Source: Isoetes taiwanensis
Taxonomy: Eukaryota > Streptophyta > Lycopodiopsida > Isoetales > Isoetaceae
Direction: 5' to 3'
DNA: 64,000 nucleotides
Assembly (NCBI GenBank): GCA_021234155.1
Contig: JAJEKV010000004.1
Coordinates: 18,599,310 to 18,663,309, forward strand
Positions 27,196 to 37,298 of this stretch are shown here, one piece after another. Every line of letters begins with the position of its first letter. Within the stretch, counting starts at the first letter, position 1. Under the pieces are notes generated by a model. It did no database searches. It saw nothing but the letters and a program-made list of their open reading frames with translations, and had not been told where the DNA came from. The translations under genes and the position numbers were made by a program.

Positions 27196-28758
27196 ATCAC
27201 GGTCCTTTAAGCATCTTCGCATCGCCTAAATCCGCAGCGTACCGCCACTCCGGCCGGCGCGGTTGTGCCCCGACGCGGATAGCAGGGTGTAAGTAGCCCT
27301 AGGGGCAACTTGCTAGGTATGTTCACATGTCATTAATGTGCACTTATGCACATTAATGTGGGCACACTTTTCCATGTAGGCGTACTTTGCCACCTAGCCA
27401 TTAATGGCAAGTGGGCCCTTTCCAATTATCCCACATGCCAAAAAGGGATAATTGGAAACCCTAGCCCTAACCCCCATGTCTATTTAGGGTAGGGAAACCC
27501 TAACTTGCTAGTTTTCGTCCATAGGGTTTTAGAGCTCTGTTTTGGCTGCCCCAGGAGCCAAAACCGCCCCCGAGCCGCCCTTGGCTTAATCGCACCATCG
27601 GTTTTCCGAATTCGATCATTTCAGTAGGAATGGTTGAACTCAGGTCAGGAGGAGCCACCCAGGGATCAGGTATTTGGTCAATTTAATAGCTTAAACCGTC
27701 TTCTAGTCATGGAATCAGTAAGTTTAGCCTATTAAATTGCCCATAGCAGCCATCTAGATCTCTAGATACCAAGCTCTAACTAAGGAACCTAACTCTATGT
27801 TATAGATTAGGTCTTGTTCTTTAGTTCTTCTGTGATGTATATGGACGATGTTTCTCTGTGAACTCCTTGTATTGGGAAGGGGGGTAGAGGCCCTGAAGCT
27901 GTGTAGTTGATGCTCCTAGAATAGCCTCTCTAGCACCTTGTAGATTAGGCCTGTGTACAAGAACCACACACCGGTTTGTGGGTGAAGGGGCGAGGCCCGG
28001 CTAAGAAGGAGGTTCATGTCCCGACTCTTGAAATGTTCCCTCCGGGTGTGTAAGGCCTACCAGGGATCATCGCGTGACTAGGTCTAATGGCTTACCATCG
28101 TGCGGGGTAAGGCATGGACTCGACACGTGAAGTGGTGTACACTTTCCGGTGGGTTCGGTCATACTGACCCGGTGGCCCTCTAGTCACCTTGAGTCAGCAT
28201 GCAGATCTCTGGAGGGAGTGATCCCTTCCTGCCCCATCGGAACTGGGAGGATGAGACCCAGGAATAGCCCCTTTGGCTATGCATCCGGGGGGCTACAGTC
28301 AGGTCCCGACACTTTTCAGCCTACTCTGCAAAGTGTGCACAGGAGGGGCGGATGGAGTGGACAACCCGATGCCATGTTCTCATGCCAGCCAAATCCATTG
28401 CCATGAATTCTGTCTGCAAAGAACTCTGGAGACCCAAGCCGTCAGTCATTCCCTTGAAGTATGAGCCTTGGGTAGGATTCCCTATGTGATGTTCTGATCA
28501 TTGTGTATGCAGATGATGATGCACCACCCTTCTGGGTGGACGGAGGATTATGTTGTATACTGACATGTATGTTTACGCTTCCGCAGCTAGGTAGGCCCTG
28601 AGGGAGACAGGGTAGAATGACACCTTCACTCTTCCCACTGGGACTCGTCACGGGTGCAGTGATATGTGGAGGGCCTTGTATCAGTGCGCAGCTGGTATGA
28701 GGGAAGAACTCCTGTTTGTATACGGTGCGGGCACCGTATGCGAGTAGGGGACGTCACA
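27196..28758 (+). mobile_element. Truncated retroelement: short 3' internal stub plus LTR
   Basis: The LTR spans 27288-28758 (1471 bp), TGTAAGTAGCCC to ACGTCACA, and matches the LTR at 43159-44630. The ~90 bp before it resemble the 3' internal end of the full element at 43050-43158. It splits the ANT1-like gene at the codons for GEETIDI/ITLNLP. Both this LTR and the one at 43159-44630 are followed by the same ANT1 sequence (ATGTCAATTG). Confidence 0.85.
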
Positions 28759-30000
28759 ATGTCAATTGTTTCTTCCCCGACTGCAAGGTAACCAACAAAC
28801 CCAAAAAGAAGATACAGAAGTGATCAATACAAAAGCAAGCCCAAGTGTCCTGTTGAACTTCTGAGGCTTTTTCATTGATGCCCTCAGTGGCAAGCTAAGT
28901 TCGTAAGATGTGCGCATCTTAAAATAAGATGCTTAGATGTAGATGTGTGCGCATCGACACCCGCATCTGACATAGATGCTTCACCTTATTTTTCAAAAAA
29001 AAAAATTTTTGCCAAAAATACTTGGATTATGTTGCCTGATATAGATGACCCTAAAATAGGTGCAGTTTGTTGCCTCTTTGGCCTTCTGTAACCATTTTCT
29101 CTTCAAAGCTCTTTGTTGACAATGGGGCAAGCGACAAACCGGGTTTGTAGGATCTATAAGGAGGTCGAGAGTTCGGCCAGAAGTTTGCATCTGGATTGAG
29201 AGGTCAGCAACAGAGAAAAAGGGTATGTTGCAGCCGATCAGGAGACCTGCAACAACACAAAAGGATCTGTACCAAGAAACCTGTAACAACAAGATCTGTA
29301 ACAGTTTTCTCTTCTATTATTCATAAACATTCTGTATTTTAATTCTAAAAGTCTCTATAGATCAAAGGTATTTAAGGCTTCAATAAAGCGAAGGTATTTT
29401 TCGACAATTTAAATTTTTTTCAAACGCATCTTAACCGCATCTTAAAACTTAGATGCTTCGATGCTTTAGATGCTTTCGATGTGTCGCATCTGACGCATCT
29501 CTCTTAAGATGCTTTTGAACTTAGGTGGCAAGGTCATTTCAAATTCTTCATAGCAATATACAGATATCCCAAGAGCAAAAAATAGGCCTTGGAAATTGGT
29601 ATATGACTGCATGCCCTTAAAGCCATCGTAGCTGCCAAAATCGTCCTTGATAACTATAGCTATTGCAAGCACATTACAAGTATCAGCAAATATGCTGAAT
29701 GGAGCTAATGTCGCCAGTGATCGCACCAGCGGAAATACAATTGATGAATAGATCCCCTTAGTGCCAAAAATTGAGAACAGGTTGTGTGCATGATCTAACC
29801 TGCAATGCCTTCTGCAGATGTCTCGCTGCCAAACATTCCGCATCCATGGCCGCCTAAGCCCTTGCATCCACATATCTGCAAAAAAGCCTTTGGGATTTGC
29901 AAATCACCCTCTTGCCTGTAAAGCATAAACCTGCAAAATAAAGACACAAAATCTATTGCCTGTAAAGCATAAATCTGCAAAATAAAGACACATAATGATC
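28759..30000 (-). pseudogene. ANT1-like transporter, 5' part, copy A
   Basis: Coding blocks at 28759-28886 and 29525-29800 (split by a MITE). They read HAHNLFSIFGTKG, LAPFSIFADTCNVLAIAIVI, NFQGLFFALGISVYCYEEFE and MTLPLRASMKKPQKFN, then after a one-base frame change LFGFVGYLAVGEETIDI. This matches the central membrane segments of ANT1 (its FALGIAVYCxE and LFGF-GY motifs). The frame change is also in copy B, so it predates the duplication. Upstream exons (29.8-31.5 kb) are not securely recognised. Confidence 0.8.
28895..29524. mobile_element. Non-autonomous hAT-like MITE with 8-bp TSD
   Basis: 630 bp with perfect inverted ends CTAAGTTC / GAACTTAG and an 8-bp duplication GTGGCAAG (28887-28894 and 29525-29532). 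The empty site is present in copy B of the ANT1-like gene near 44758-44766. Both ends carry many GATGC/GCATC words, a subterminal-repeat pattern known in hAT elements. The inner part is unrelated AT-rich DNA with a 99-codon minus frame of no known family. Confidence 0.9.
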
Positions 30001-32240
30001 ACCCAGCACCTAAAAAGTTAATCAAGAACTAAATAGCACTTCAAAGTATTGAAATCATCTTCATGGCAGCTGAGTGCAATTGATCCATGCAAATAAAGCA
30101 TCTACCATAGAGCAGAACTCATTAACTACAAAAGGCACAATAGAAACATTGCTACAAAATAAATCTCAGGAAAGAAGAGACTAAGTGAAAACTCTATATG
30201 CAGACATGTGTTTGCTCAAATAATGGAGCATACTTGCATGTGAAGGAACTACATTATTGCAGACTGTAGTAGGGGAATGCAAGAACCTTTCTATGCAGAC
30301 ATCTTTGCTGGAAAAAAGTACTGACTTGCTCAAATAATGGCATAATTTGCCAGATGGTAGATGCAATACGACTGGCATCAGAATGAGTCCTACCGTTTGC
30401 ACAGTAACCTTCAGTCCATAATAACAAATTTGACTGGAATCTGGAACATGCTAGACATGTATCAGTATAGAGTGTTTTATTCAAACAAGGCTAAAGACCC
30501 TCTAAAAGCTGGAAGCATACCTGACATTCTCTTCCATCTGCTTAAATCCAAAGAAATGGGGCTTTTGATATATAACTGGTGAAGTTCCAAACTTGACCAT
30601 TCACAGCTCCATCAAGTAAAGTCGTCCATAGCTTCAAGGGCCAAACCCATGAAGTTTTTTGGTGGATTGGAAGATCCCTGTATAGCAAGAAAGATCCAGA
30701 CCACTCGAAACTGCTTGCAAGGGAAAAATTACTTAGCAACATAACAGTTGAGGTTGAGGAAAAAGCATTCCAGAAATATAAGGACGGAATCAAAAGAAAA
30801 ACATAGATATGTAACCTGGCAAGAAGGAAAATTTTTCAAAGAAATCATATGCAAAATTCCATCCTAAGGGAAGCAGAGATGCTTTGCGAATTATCTCCAC
30901 CTCAGCCTGTCAGCATTTGGATAAAGAGCTTGCACAGAATAATCACCTGTGTGGAGATTGCTAATCACAACCCAGGCACTGGTAGGGCCTTATTTCCTAC
31001 GGCCCGAAGCTTGTTGCAAAAGTCAATCTTTGCTAGCAAAATTGCCAAGAATATGATGTCGGAATGAAATTGCACACAATACACAAGCAGTACAACACAC
31101 CATTGCAACAAATGCCACAACAAATAAAAATATACAAATGCAACAAATGCACAACAAATAAATACACAAACGCAAACAATTGCACAACACAAACGCAATA
31201 ATTCTACAACAAATAAACTCGCAAAAGTGCATAAATACCTAAAGCGTACAACCTTTCGAGAAAAATCAAGATCTCCTTTTCTCCGACTATGGCTTTGAAA
31301 ATCCATGGCAGCAGCTGCCCTCCGCCTCCGGCCCCTTCCGGCGTTCCTCCCCCTCCCAACCCTCTGCAAATTTCTACAGATTTTTCCAGGGATCAACACA
31401 GGTTTTTTTAATCCTTTTCTTTTGATTCTTTCTTGCGATTCGGTGCTCATAATTTTGCATTTAATAGGAGCAGAAAGTCGATGGTGTTATCTTTCATAGC
31501 TGTGGTTTCTTTGATTCTGGCAGTAGTAGATGCATCGCCGTTGAATTTTATAACTTCGACAATGAATCAGCCCCGATTTCCGCATGATGTGAGCCAAAAA
31601 ATGGTAATACCTATTCCGGCAAAAACAGAGTGGAGTTTTTTGCTGAGATCTGGCTTTGCAGCACCAATACCATGGCAGGAAGAGTGGCAAGAAGAAATTG
31701 TGTATAAAAGCTGTGCGCCATGGCAGGCCGGTCCTTTTGAAATGATTTTACCAGATGGGATAAGGCCCAAATCCTATCCCAAGGATGGAAGCCGGTGGCC
31801 AGCTATGGCAGATCCGGCGCTCGATCACAAAACAGGGGATGGGGCTGGCAAAAGCATTGAGCATGCGCTATGACAAAAGCATTAAGCGGGGCTCTTTCAG
31901 AAATCCATGGAGCAGACTAAATACGAAAAGCCTGGAGATGGATTGGATGAAGCGTGAAACAAAACTGTAAATCCAATGAATGAAAATAAAATAAAAAAAT
32001 CAACGGCCAAGATCGCACACAAACTATCATCTTATTTTGGTTTTAGTACTATATATAGATATTATTAAAATTCGATTTTTTCCTAATGGTTTGGGGTGTG
32101 AATATGAATTTGCGCCATTTTTCACCCCGGTCTCGGATTGGGATGATTTTTTGACCCATTTTGGGTGAAATTTGATGCTCATGCATAATTTCCACTTCAA
32201 TTTTACTGGAATGTTGATTTGACTCATTCTTGTTTTTCTG
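30001..32240. repeat. Upstream part of the duplicated ANT1 block, copy A
   Basis: Matches 45240-47460 along its length. Open frames such as the 161-codon minus frame 30965-31450 (N-terminal basic stretch GRGRRRRAAAAMDF) and the plus frame 31433-31873 (hydrophobic start, VLSFIAVVSLILAVV) occur in both copies, but this reflects the recent duplication and not selection. One may be a first exon or leader of the transporter; I cannot decide. Confidence 0.5.
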
Positions 32241-32430
32241 CATCTATAATTTAGCCTAACTTTATGACCGACTACTTAAGAGAAAATTTTTTTCCCCCAT
32301 TTTTCGAGATTCAATGCTAGAATTTTCCGTTCCATGCTCTCTTCATCTATAATTTAGTCTAACTTTATGACCCCACTACTTAGGAGAGACCCATTTTTCG
32401 AGGTTCAATGCTGGAATTTTCCGTTCCATG
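32241..32430. repeat. 95-bp direct duplication
   Basis: Two units share CATCTATAATTTAG, CTAACTTTATGACC, CATTTTTCGAG, TTCAATGCT and AATTTTCCGTTCCATGCTCT. The same pair is present at 47462-47660. Confidence 0.85.
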
Positions 32431-32489
32431 CTCTAGACTATTTAGCCAGGGATATGGTCAGTGCTAGCTCTTGGTCAACCAAGAACATT

Positions 32490-32675
32490 GCTCTGATACC
32501 ATTGTGACATTCCCCACCAAATATATGATGCCTCGTTGTACATCTCGCGAGAAATCCCCCATCCAACCCTTCGGCCGCATGGGCCCTCCATCTATCCCGC
32601 ACCCAAGGCACCCCTAGTGCGAGAACGGGACACGAAGGTGTCTTGCGCGCCCTTCCCCCTATGGGCTCCTATAAC
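32490..32675 (-). mobile_element. Fragment of an inverted LTR with PBS, copy A
   Basis: On the minus strand an LTR end (GGGGAATGTCACA) is followed by TGGTATCAGAGC (32490-32501), the plant initiator tRNA-Met primer-binding site. It is the end of the LTR that is complete at 47726-49342. The fragment stops at about 32675, where it joins the partial LTR of the next element. Confidence 0.85.
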
Positions 32676-32685
32676 AGCGGTCAGT

Positions 32686-33031
32686 TCTGTAAAGAACTCT
32701 GGAGACCCAAGCCGTCAGTCATTCCCTTGAAGTCTGAGCCTTGGGTAGGATTCCCTATGTGATGTTCTGATCATTGTGTATGCAGATGATGATGCACCAC
32801 CCTTCTGGGTGGACGGAGGATTATGTTGTATACTGACATGTATGTTTACGCCCCCAGCCTAGGTAGGCCCCGAGGGGAGGGGGGTAGAATGACACCTTCA
32901 CTCTTCCCACCGGGACTCGCCACGTGTGCTGGATATGTGGAGGGCCTTGTATCGGGGCGCTTGACTGGTATGAGGGAAGAACTCCTGTTTGTATACGGTG
33001 CGGGCAACGTGATGCAGTAGGGGACGCCACA
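32686..33031 (+). repeat. Partial 5' LTR
   Basis: Matches the last ~340 bp of the LTRs at 28415-28758 and 44283-44630, ending GGGGACGCCACA. Confidence 0.85.
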
Positions 33032-33033
33032 GC

Positions 33034-33044
33034 TGGTATCGAGC
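33034..33044 (+). promoter_or_regulatory. Primer-binding site, initiator tRNA-Met, one base short
   Basis: Reads TGGTATCGAGC where the plant consensus, present twice elsewhere in the window, is TGGTATCAGAGC. The leader after it (AATGTTCTTGG..ACCAAGAGC) matches that after the intact PBS of the inverted relative at 47.7 kb. The missing base falls in a CAG triplet. Confidence 0.8.
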
Positions 33045-33238
33045 AATGTTCTTGGAGACCAAGAGCAAAGCACCGCCATGCTCCCAAAGAGTACTAACTT
33101 GATAGGATCCTCAAGCCCTCAAAAGTGGGAAATTTTTTTTTCTCATTTTTGTAATTATGCTAAGCTAGTAACAATTAAGTGAATTGGAAATTAATAAGAC
33201 TAAAAAGAATAAGCAAAAAAAAAATTTCCAAGTGAGGT

Positions 33239-33314
33239 GGTCTCACTCCACGTACCGCTACCGGGTCGAAGAACTAAATTTTAGTTTTTGAGCGAGGCTA
33301 AGCCGCGTGGAGAC
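33239..33314 (+). repeat. Hairpin module H1
   Basis: About 75 nt: GGTCTCA at the start and GTGGAGAC at the end can pair, enclosing ACCGCTACCGGGTC, the palindrome-like CTAAATTTTAG, GAGCGAGGC and GGCTAAGCC. One of four copies in the element's leader. Confidence 0.85.
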
Positions 33315-33435
33315 ATCGAGCCAGGATCACCAAAACATGATGAATTTGAGAAAAGTAATGTGGTAAGGCTAGTTCTAAGATAGGAAATAATTAGAATAGC
33401 ATGTTTTAATTACGTAAATAACCTAGAATGAATGA

Positions 33436-33503
33436 GATCTCACACCTCTACCTGGTCTAAAAACTAAACTTTTGTTTTTGAGCGAGGCAAAGTCGTGGAG
33501 ACC
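33436..33503 (+). repeat. Hairpin module H2
   Basis: Second, more diverged copy: GATCTCAC, CTACCTGGTCTAAAAACTAA, TTTTGAGCGAGGC, CGTGGAGACC. It lies ~100 bp upstream of the TATA box at 33604. Confidence 0.8.
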
Positions 33504-33603
33504 AATAGGTAGAAAAAGTCCAAACAAGTGTAAATTTTAATTAAATAGGTGCCTTAGCATGTTAAATAAAGCAACTTGAATTTTGACCTAAAACTTCCCA
33601 AGC

Positions 33604-33611
33604 TATAAATA
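33604..33611 (+). promoter_or_regulatory. TATA box of module 1
   Basis: TATAAATA about 100 bp upstream of the H3-like start codon at 33712. It is followed by CCCCCTCATTTCC, a word shared with the second TATA module at 35457. A promoter role is inferred. Confidence 0.6.
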
Positions 33612-33711
33612 GATGTAGACCCCCTCATTTCCACGCCCCAGCCCTAGAAATCCGCTCCCCCGCACTTAGGGCGATCTTTTGGGCTTATATCCGATTGACG
33701 ATCCGTAAAAC

Positions 33712-34576
33712 ATGGCCCGAACCAAACAGACCGCCAGAAGCGCCGCAGTGGAGTGTGACGAGGCCACATCACCAACCTCCATGGATGAGGAGACAAGGGA
33801 GGTATAATGAGGAGATAGAGCGGGAGATCAAAGCCAGAAAGAGCGTAAGACCATTCCGATGCAGCCCACCGAGATCCTGGGATCGAGAACCAGCGGCAAG
33901 CCCGAACCAAAGAGGGAAGTAGATCTCGCGAGGTTCATTAGGAAGGATGAACACCGGGAGAAGAAGAGCGAACAGAAGAAGAGGAAAAGGGAAGAGGAGG
34001 AACGTAAGCTTACCGAGGAGAAGAAGAAGGCTAAGGGCAAGTTCGTGGAGGGCACAAGGAAGTTGAAGGACGCCCCACCAAGGAAAAGGCCTAACCCCAA
34101 GATCGCCATCGAGAGCGGCAAGCCGACTAACCTCCGAAGTCCTCCGACGACTCTTCTGACGAAGATTTCAACCCCAATGGTGGAGGTGGAAGCTCTTCTA
34201 AACCCCTGTGTGACTAATCGTGTAGTACCCGAAAGCAGCCAAAGACCGAAAGCAACCCCAAAGAAAATCAAGTGCAAAAGCCCCCGAAAATACCCGGGCG
34301 GGGATAGGAAGAAAAACAGCCAACGACCGCCCGCGGAAGCTTACGCCACCGACAGAGTAAAGATATATACTAAAAGAAAGATGAGGGAGCACAAGGCTTA
34401 TATGAAGAAATGGGAGGCCTACATCAAGTACTATGAAGAAAAAAGTGGTTAGGATCATCGAGGGAGGGCAACCAACTAAGGAGCAGACCTTAAAGCCGCC
34501 ACCACCGGGGCCCAAGGTTCCCAAGCCACCACCCAAGAAGAAGATTGACAGAAGGAGGTGGAGAGGAGAGCGCTAA
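33712..34576 (+). pseudogene. Element-encoded protein with a histone H3-like N-terminus
   Basis: The ATG at 33712 opens MARTKQTARSAAVE, whose first nine residues are identical to the histone H3 precursor (M plus A1-R8); H3 continues K9-S10, here Ser follows directly. The frame ends at TAA 33805-33807. In the next frames the protein visibly continues: EEIEREIKARKSVRPF (to 33860), then a 33859-34452 frame with a highly charged helix (EKKSEQKKRKREEEERKLTE), Lys/Arg/Pro-rich parts, and after another shift a proline/lysine tail (PPPPGPKVPKPPPKKK) ending at 34576. I infer an ancestral protein of ~290 residues, basic and probably nucleic-acid or chromatin binding. No known gag or pol domain. Function unknown. 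Confidence 0.65.
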
Positions 34577-34989
34577 GGGAGATTAGGCACTTCCAAACAA
34601 GCAGCTACGGCCTTCTAATCCCCCGCGGGCCCCTTTGCTCGATTAGTTCGAGAAGTGATGCAGACTACATAATCGGACTTCGTGGTCACTGACGAGGGTC
34701 GCCGGCAATGCAGAAGCGGCCGAAGCAAAAAATAGTGCAACACTTCAAGATTCAACAGCTTGCATCGTTTCACTAAGTTTAGTAACCCCATGCGACAAGA
34801 CATGAGTCTTGCGACCGCATAAAGGGAGAACGGCCTTAGAACTTTTGTAACTAATTGAAAATTTTGTAATATAGAGCAATTTTGTGTACTTTTAATTGCC
34901 CCGAACTCGATTAAGTAGGACAAGTTAGTAAGTTTTAGCTTTTATTTCAGCAAAATAGGGCAATTGCGTAATCGAAGTAGTGGATAATG
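34577..34989 (+). other. 3'-UTR-like spacer after module 1
   Basis: No coding motif. T-rich and A-rich words (TTGTAACTAATTG, TTTTGTAATATAGAG) resemble a plant 3' untranslated region. It separates the H3-like ORF from the next hairpin pair. Confidence 0.35.
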
Positions 34990-35057
34990 TTCGTACCGCT
35001 ACCGGTCAAGAAACTAAATTTTAGTTTTTGAGCGAGGCGCTAAAGTCGCGGAGACCT
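34990..35057 (+). repeat. Hairpin module H3
   Basis: Third copy: ACCGCTACCGGTCAAGAAAC, TAAATTTTAGTTTTTGAGCG, AGGCGCTAAAGTCGCGGAGA. Confidence 0.85.
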
Positions 35058-35189
35058 TGACCGTAATCTTGCCCAAAACAGCTCCAAATTGACCAAATAA
35101 GGGGTCCATTCTATCCTGATTTGATGAGCCCATCATCCTTACACCCTTAGTTTACCCAAATTGACACGCTTTTGATCAAAATGGGACTG

Positions 35190-35258
35190 ATGTCTCACCG
35201 CTACCGGGTCAAGAACTAAACTTTAGTTTTTTTGAGCGAGGCTAAGCCGTGGAGACCT
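35190..35258 (+). repeat. Hairpin module H4
   Basis: Fourth copy: GTCTCACCGCTACCGGGTCA, AGAACTAAACTTTAG, TTTTGAGCGAGGCTAAGCCG, TGGAGACC. It lies ~200 bp upstream of the second TATA box. Confidence 0.85.
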
Positions 35259-35456
35259 CCTACCATTTCTTCACCAAGACTTGTTCAAATCATCTTCAAC
35301 CTGTTGTATAACACCTTTTAGGTAATCTAGCCATGTTCAAACATTTGATCTAGCCTTCAAATTTCCATTTTGACCTCAGATAGACTAGAATTACCCAACC
35401 CCGGGAATTTTCCAAGTCATCCAAAAATTAGGGTTTTCCCCTTTTCTATAAATAGA

Positions 35457-35464
35457 CCCCTCAT
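35457..35464 (+). promoter_or_regulatory. TATA box of module 2
   Basis: TATAAATA followed by GACCCCTCATTTC, as at 33604. Downstream, CCAG|GTAAACC (about 35533) and a T-rich TTTTTTTAG just before ATG 35594 look like a leader intron. Confidence 0.6.
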
Positions 35465-35593
35465 TTCTCACATAGCACCCTACAAATCTGTTCCTGCCTT
35501 CTCAGCCGATTTCTCAACTTCCCGAGGCGCCAGGTAAACCGCTTTTGATACCCTCTTTTCGCAATTAACCAATGGCAACCTCTCGATTTTTTT

Positions 35594-36950
35594 AGATGGT
35601 ACAGGCCACAAAGCCATGCCGCCGAGGCCGACGCCGACCAAATCTTCCAGATCTTCGTGAAGGAGGTAGATGTCCAAGCAACCTTGCACGCAACCCCAGC
35701 TTTTACAAGAGGGTCTTGTCCGAAGTTCCAAGCTAGGGTAGAACCAGCGCTAGTGCAACTCCCCCCTTGCATAGGCTATTTTGTTCCTAGGCAATCCCTG
35801 CAAGCAGCCTTAGGCGATGTTCCAAACATTGCCAAGTACCTGACAAACAAGGCGCAGCGCACACCTGAGCCAATGGTCCTAACTGTCAATAGGACCAAGT
35901 ACTTTCTTTCAACACCGCTTTGGCAATCTTTTTTACCCACCGCGTCGAGAACACCGCGGGGGAAACCTCCATTCCCCCATGGACGTGGACCCATTAGCCA
36001 TAGCAGCAGAAGAGCAAACCGCTTTTACGCAATATGAACAGGAGCAGGAAGGAAAAGAAGAGGAGGACTTAGAGGAACAGGAATCCGAGGAAGAGGAAGA
36101 CTACGTCGAGCTCGACCCAGCAGAGGAGCGACGATAAGCAGAGCAAGAGTGGCAGGACTCTCGAGAGAAGCCGCAAACTCTTAGAGTCGCTGGGCCACCC
36201 CTTGGGTTAGGCATTACAAGCCTAGCCCCCATTATCGTCGGCAGGAGTTTCGGTTCTAAGTTTACATCCAAAACCTCCCTGAGTGGAAAGGGAGTACATG
36301 ACTGAAGAGTTGCCGCACCAACTCCTCAAGAACGGACTTGGACGACTTCATCGCCCGAGGAGCATCCGACTTCCCCCTCCAAGTAAGGGAAGCCGACACT
36401 TACACGGGAGAGTCGACCGGATCATCCAAGCCTACAAAGCAAAGACGCGATTATGGAGGCGCACTGCCGCAAATCAACTACCGACGGAGGAAGAGTTCCT
36501 TGCCCTACAGAACAAATGGGGATCCGCCACGCTAACATCGAACATCCTAACGGCAAGCTCGGCCGACAACGCCCCCGGAGAGAAGAGGCGAAGTTCGACC
36601 TCGAGAGCTTCAAAGAATCCGGCCGAGACTACGTGGAACTCATCACAATGGAAGTAGATGACTTTGGCGGGCGCATTACGTAGCTGGATACCGAAAGTGG
36701 CCGAAGATTCGGCCTCGCAACGACAGTGTGTAGCGGGTGGTACTACCTTCCCCGCCGATGGATGGAAGAATAGCGTAATTCACCGCAAATTCACCCCCGA
36801 GGCGCAGGAAGGAGTATCGATGCTAATTGGCGCCTCAGATTTGGCCGGCATGCGCGGGGTTGCCCCTCAACACCGAAAGTATGCCATCCCCGTGAAGAGA
36901 ACAAAGAGCACTCGATGTTTTCGACTTCGCCATACCTTACAGCGGTAAGG
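35594..36950 (+). pseudogene. Second extra ORF module, unrecognised protein
   Basis: Broken open frames run through the interval: 35657-36037, an acidic frame 35979-36137 (MDVDPLAIAAEEQTAF, then runs of Glu), and 36453-36950 with LESFKESGRDYVELITMEVD, FGLATTV and VFDFAIPYSGKEDRR in changing frames. Composition and word content suggest one decayed protein. I recognise no family; it is not gag, protease or RT. It sits between the second TATA/hairpin unit and gag. Confidence 0.45.
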
Positions 36951-37298
36951 AAGATCGGCGGTGACCGCAGCCTTATACCCCGATCCGCAGAGTAGAAGAC
37001 TTGGCAGAGGCCTTGTATGGATCTTCAGCCAACGCCCTTAGGAACTTGGGTCATTCAAAGGGGAACAACCCAAGTGAAAAGTTCCTAGAGGATAATCCAT
37101 CCTACCGGCAAAGATCAAGAATAGTTAGCAATCTTGATCCCTAAGTTTTAATTTTGTATTAGCATATTATAAAATATGAATATAATTTCTTTTGCACTAT
37201 AAATGTTTTGTTGATATATTTTGTGTCCCCAACTATACCAACAAACATAAACAATGCAAGAGAACAAGTAAAACTAACCATATAGCCATGAACTACTT
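36951..37298 (+). other. Spacer before gag
   Basis: Non-coding. It includes an AT-rich, UTR-like stretch at 37140-37230 (TTTTGTATTAGCATATTATA) before the gag reading frame opens. Confidence 0.4.

Noticed and set aside
30965-31450. 161-codon minus ORF as exon 1 of the ANT1-like gene
   Set aside because: Basic N-terminal part does not resemble ANT1 and the rest is low-complexity from CACAACAAA-type repeats; kept only as a possibility.
31305-31873. Plus-strand ORFs with hydrophobic start as a secreted protein gene
   Set aside because: Present in both duplicate blocks only because the duplication is recent; no family match, and the copy B frame is broken.
34198-34536. Minus-strand ORF opposite the H3-like gene
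   Set aside because: Glycine/proline/leucine composition mirrors the lysine/proline-rich plus-strand frame; a shadow frame.
33239-35258. Hairpin modules as hammerhead ribozymes
   Set aside because: No CTGATGA or GAAA core in the required order.
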